This document shows, piece by piece, positions 5,778 to 6,086 of a DNA stretch of 6,086 bases (position 1 is the first letter of the stretch; every line of letters starts with the position of its first letter). The translations under genes were made by a program, and so were the position numbers. This DNA comes from Armatimonadota bacterium (GTDB lineage Bacteria; Armatimonadota; Armatimonadia; Armatimonadales; Armatimonadaceae). The DNA lies in NCBI GenBank assembly GCA_030833025.1, contig JAURHZ010000143.1:1-6086 (forward strand), read 5' to 3'. The notes under the pieces were generated by a model. The model was not told where the DNA came from. It ran no database searches and saw only the letters and a program-made list of their open reading frames with translations.

Positions 5778-6086
5778 TTAGCGTTTGCGCAGCTGGGTTA
5801 GAACACCGCGCATGTAGCCGACAGAGTCAGCGAGGCCAACGATTGGTTCCGTGTCGCTCTTTTCGTACTCGATACCGACATTTCCCATAAATCCGATATC
5901 AATGAGCGCCTTGAAGATGCCTGCGATGTCGAGGGAGCCACGTCCGATCTCAATGGCTGAGCCGACCGCGAGACCTTTGGCACCCGCTTTGACATCCTTG
6001 AAGTGAATATCGTAGACACGGTCACGGTACTTCCGAATCTGGTCTGCAGGGTTCTTTCCATTGCGTGCGGCATGTCCGACATCCAC
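5778..6086 (-). CDS. Sugar phosphate isomerase/epimerase, TIM barrel (C-terminal part)
   Basis: The last 102 residues and the stop codon are present; the gene begins beyond the right edge, and the GTG at the edge is probably an internal Val. The sequence fits the xylose isomerase-like TIM-barrel family (AP endonuclease 2 fold, IolE-like). DVGHA at fragment residues 2-6 and DIHFKD at 26-31 supply likely metal ligands, a Gly-Arg-Gly precedes SLDIAGIFKAL, and NVGIEYE at 69-75 supplies the final acidic ligand. The end, GLADSVGYMRGVL, is common in homologues annotated as sugar phosphate isomerases. Substrate and reaction are unknown. The gene runs toward the sulfatase, with six bases between stop codons. 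A joint role in sugar metabolism is possible, but convergent orientation argues against an operon. Confidence 0.88.
   Translation of the reverse strand: MDVGHAARNGKNPADQIRKYRDRVYDIHFKDVKAGAKGLAVGSAIEIGRGSLDIAGIFKALIDIGFMGNVGIEYEKSDTEPIVGLADSVGYMRGVLTQLRKR

Overview
The window holds the 3' part of a conserved bacterial transcription/translation cluster followed by two accessory metabolic genes. In order: a short leader with a hairpin-plus-U-tract; nusA (transcription termination/antitermination factor); ylxR (small RNA-binding protein, called RnpM in recent Bacillus work); a 241-base non-coding gap; infB (translation initiation factor IF2); a strong intrinsic terminator; a sulfatase gene that appears to be read from a leaderless mRNA; and, on the opposite strand, the 3' end of a TIM-barrel sugar phosphate isomerase/epimerase cut by the window edge.

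Organism: clearly bacterial, with moderate to slightly high GC. The nusA-ylxR-infB order is the widespread ancestral one, but no ylxQ lies between ylxR and infB, and infB ends at a terminator with no rbfA or truB directly behind it. A family sulfatase next to an IolE-like isomerase, a TATACT -10 box exactly placed for a leaderless start, and a NusA with a long acidic tail suggest an environmental, polysaccharide-using lineage. Armatimonadota or a member of the Planctomycetota/Verrucomicrobiota group would fit. This is a weak inference and no lineage-specific marker was seen.

Function: NusA, YlxR and IF2 link transcription elongation, RNA metabolism and translation initiation, and are probably co-expressed. 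The sequence suggests extra control points. One is a possible promoter and attenuator-like leader before nusA. The other is a structured gap before infB with a three-codon upstream ORF that has its own Shine-Dalgarno sequence. The sulfatase is separated from the housekeeping cluster by the terminator and has its own promoter overlapping the terminator's U-tract. It converges tail to tail with the isomerase gene, with only 6 bases between stop codons.

No mobile element, CRISPR array, tRNA or rRNA was seen. I found no evidence for an entirely new system. The most interesting signals are regulatory: the nusA leader, the infB leader and the leaderless sulfatase promoter. The acidic NusA tail is also notable.
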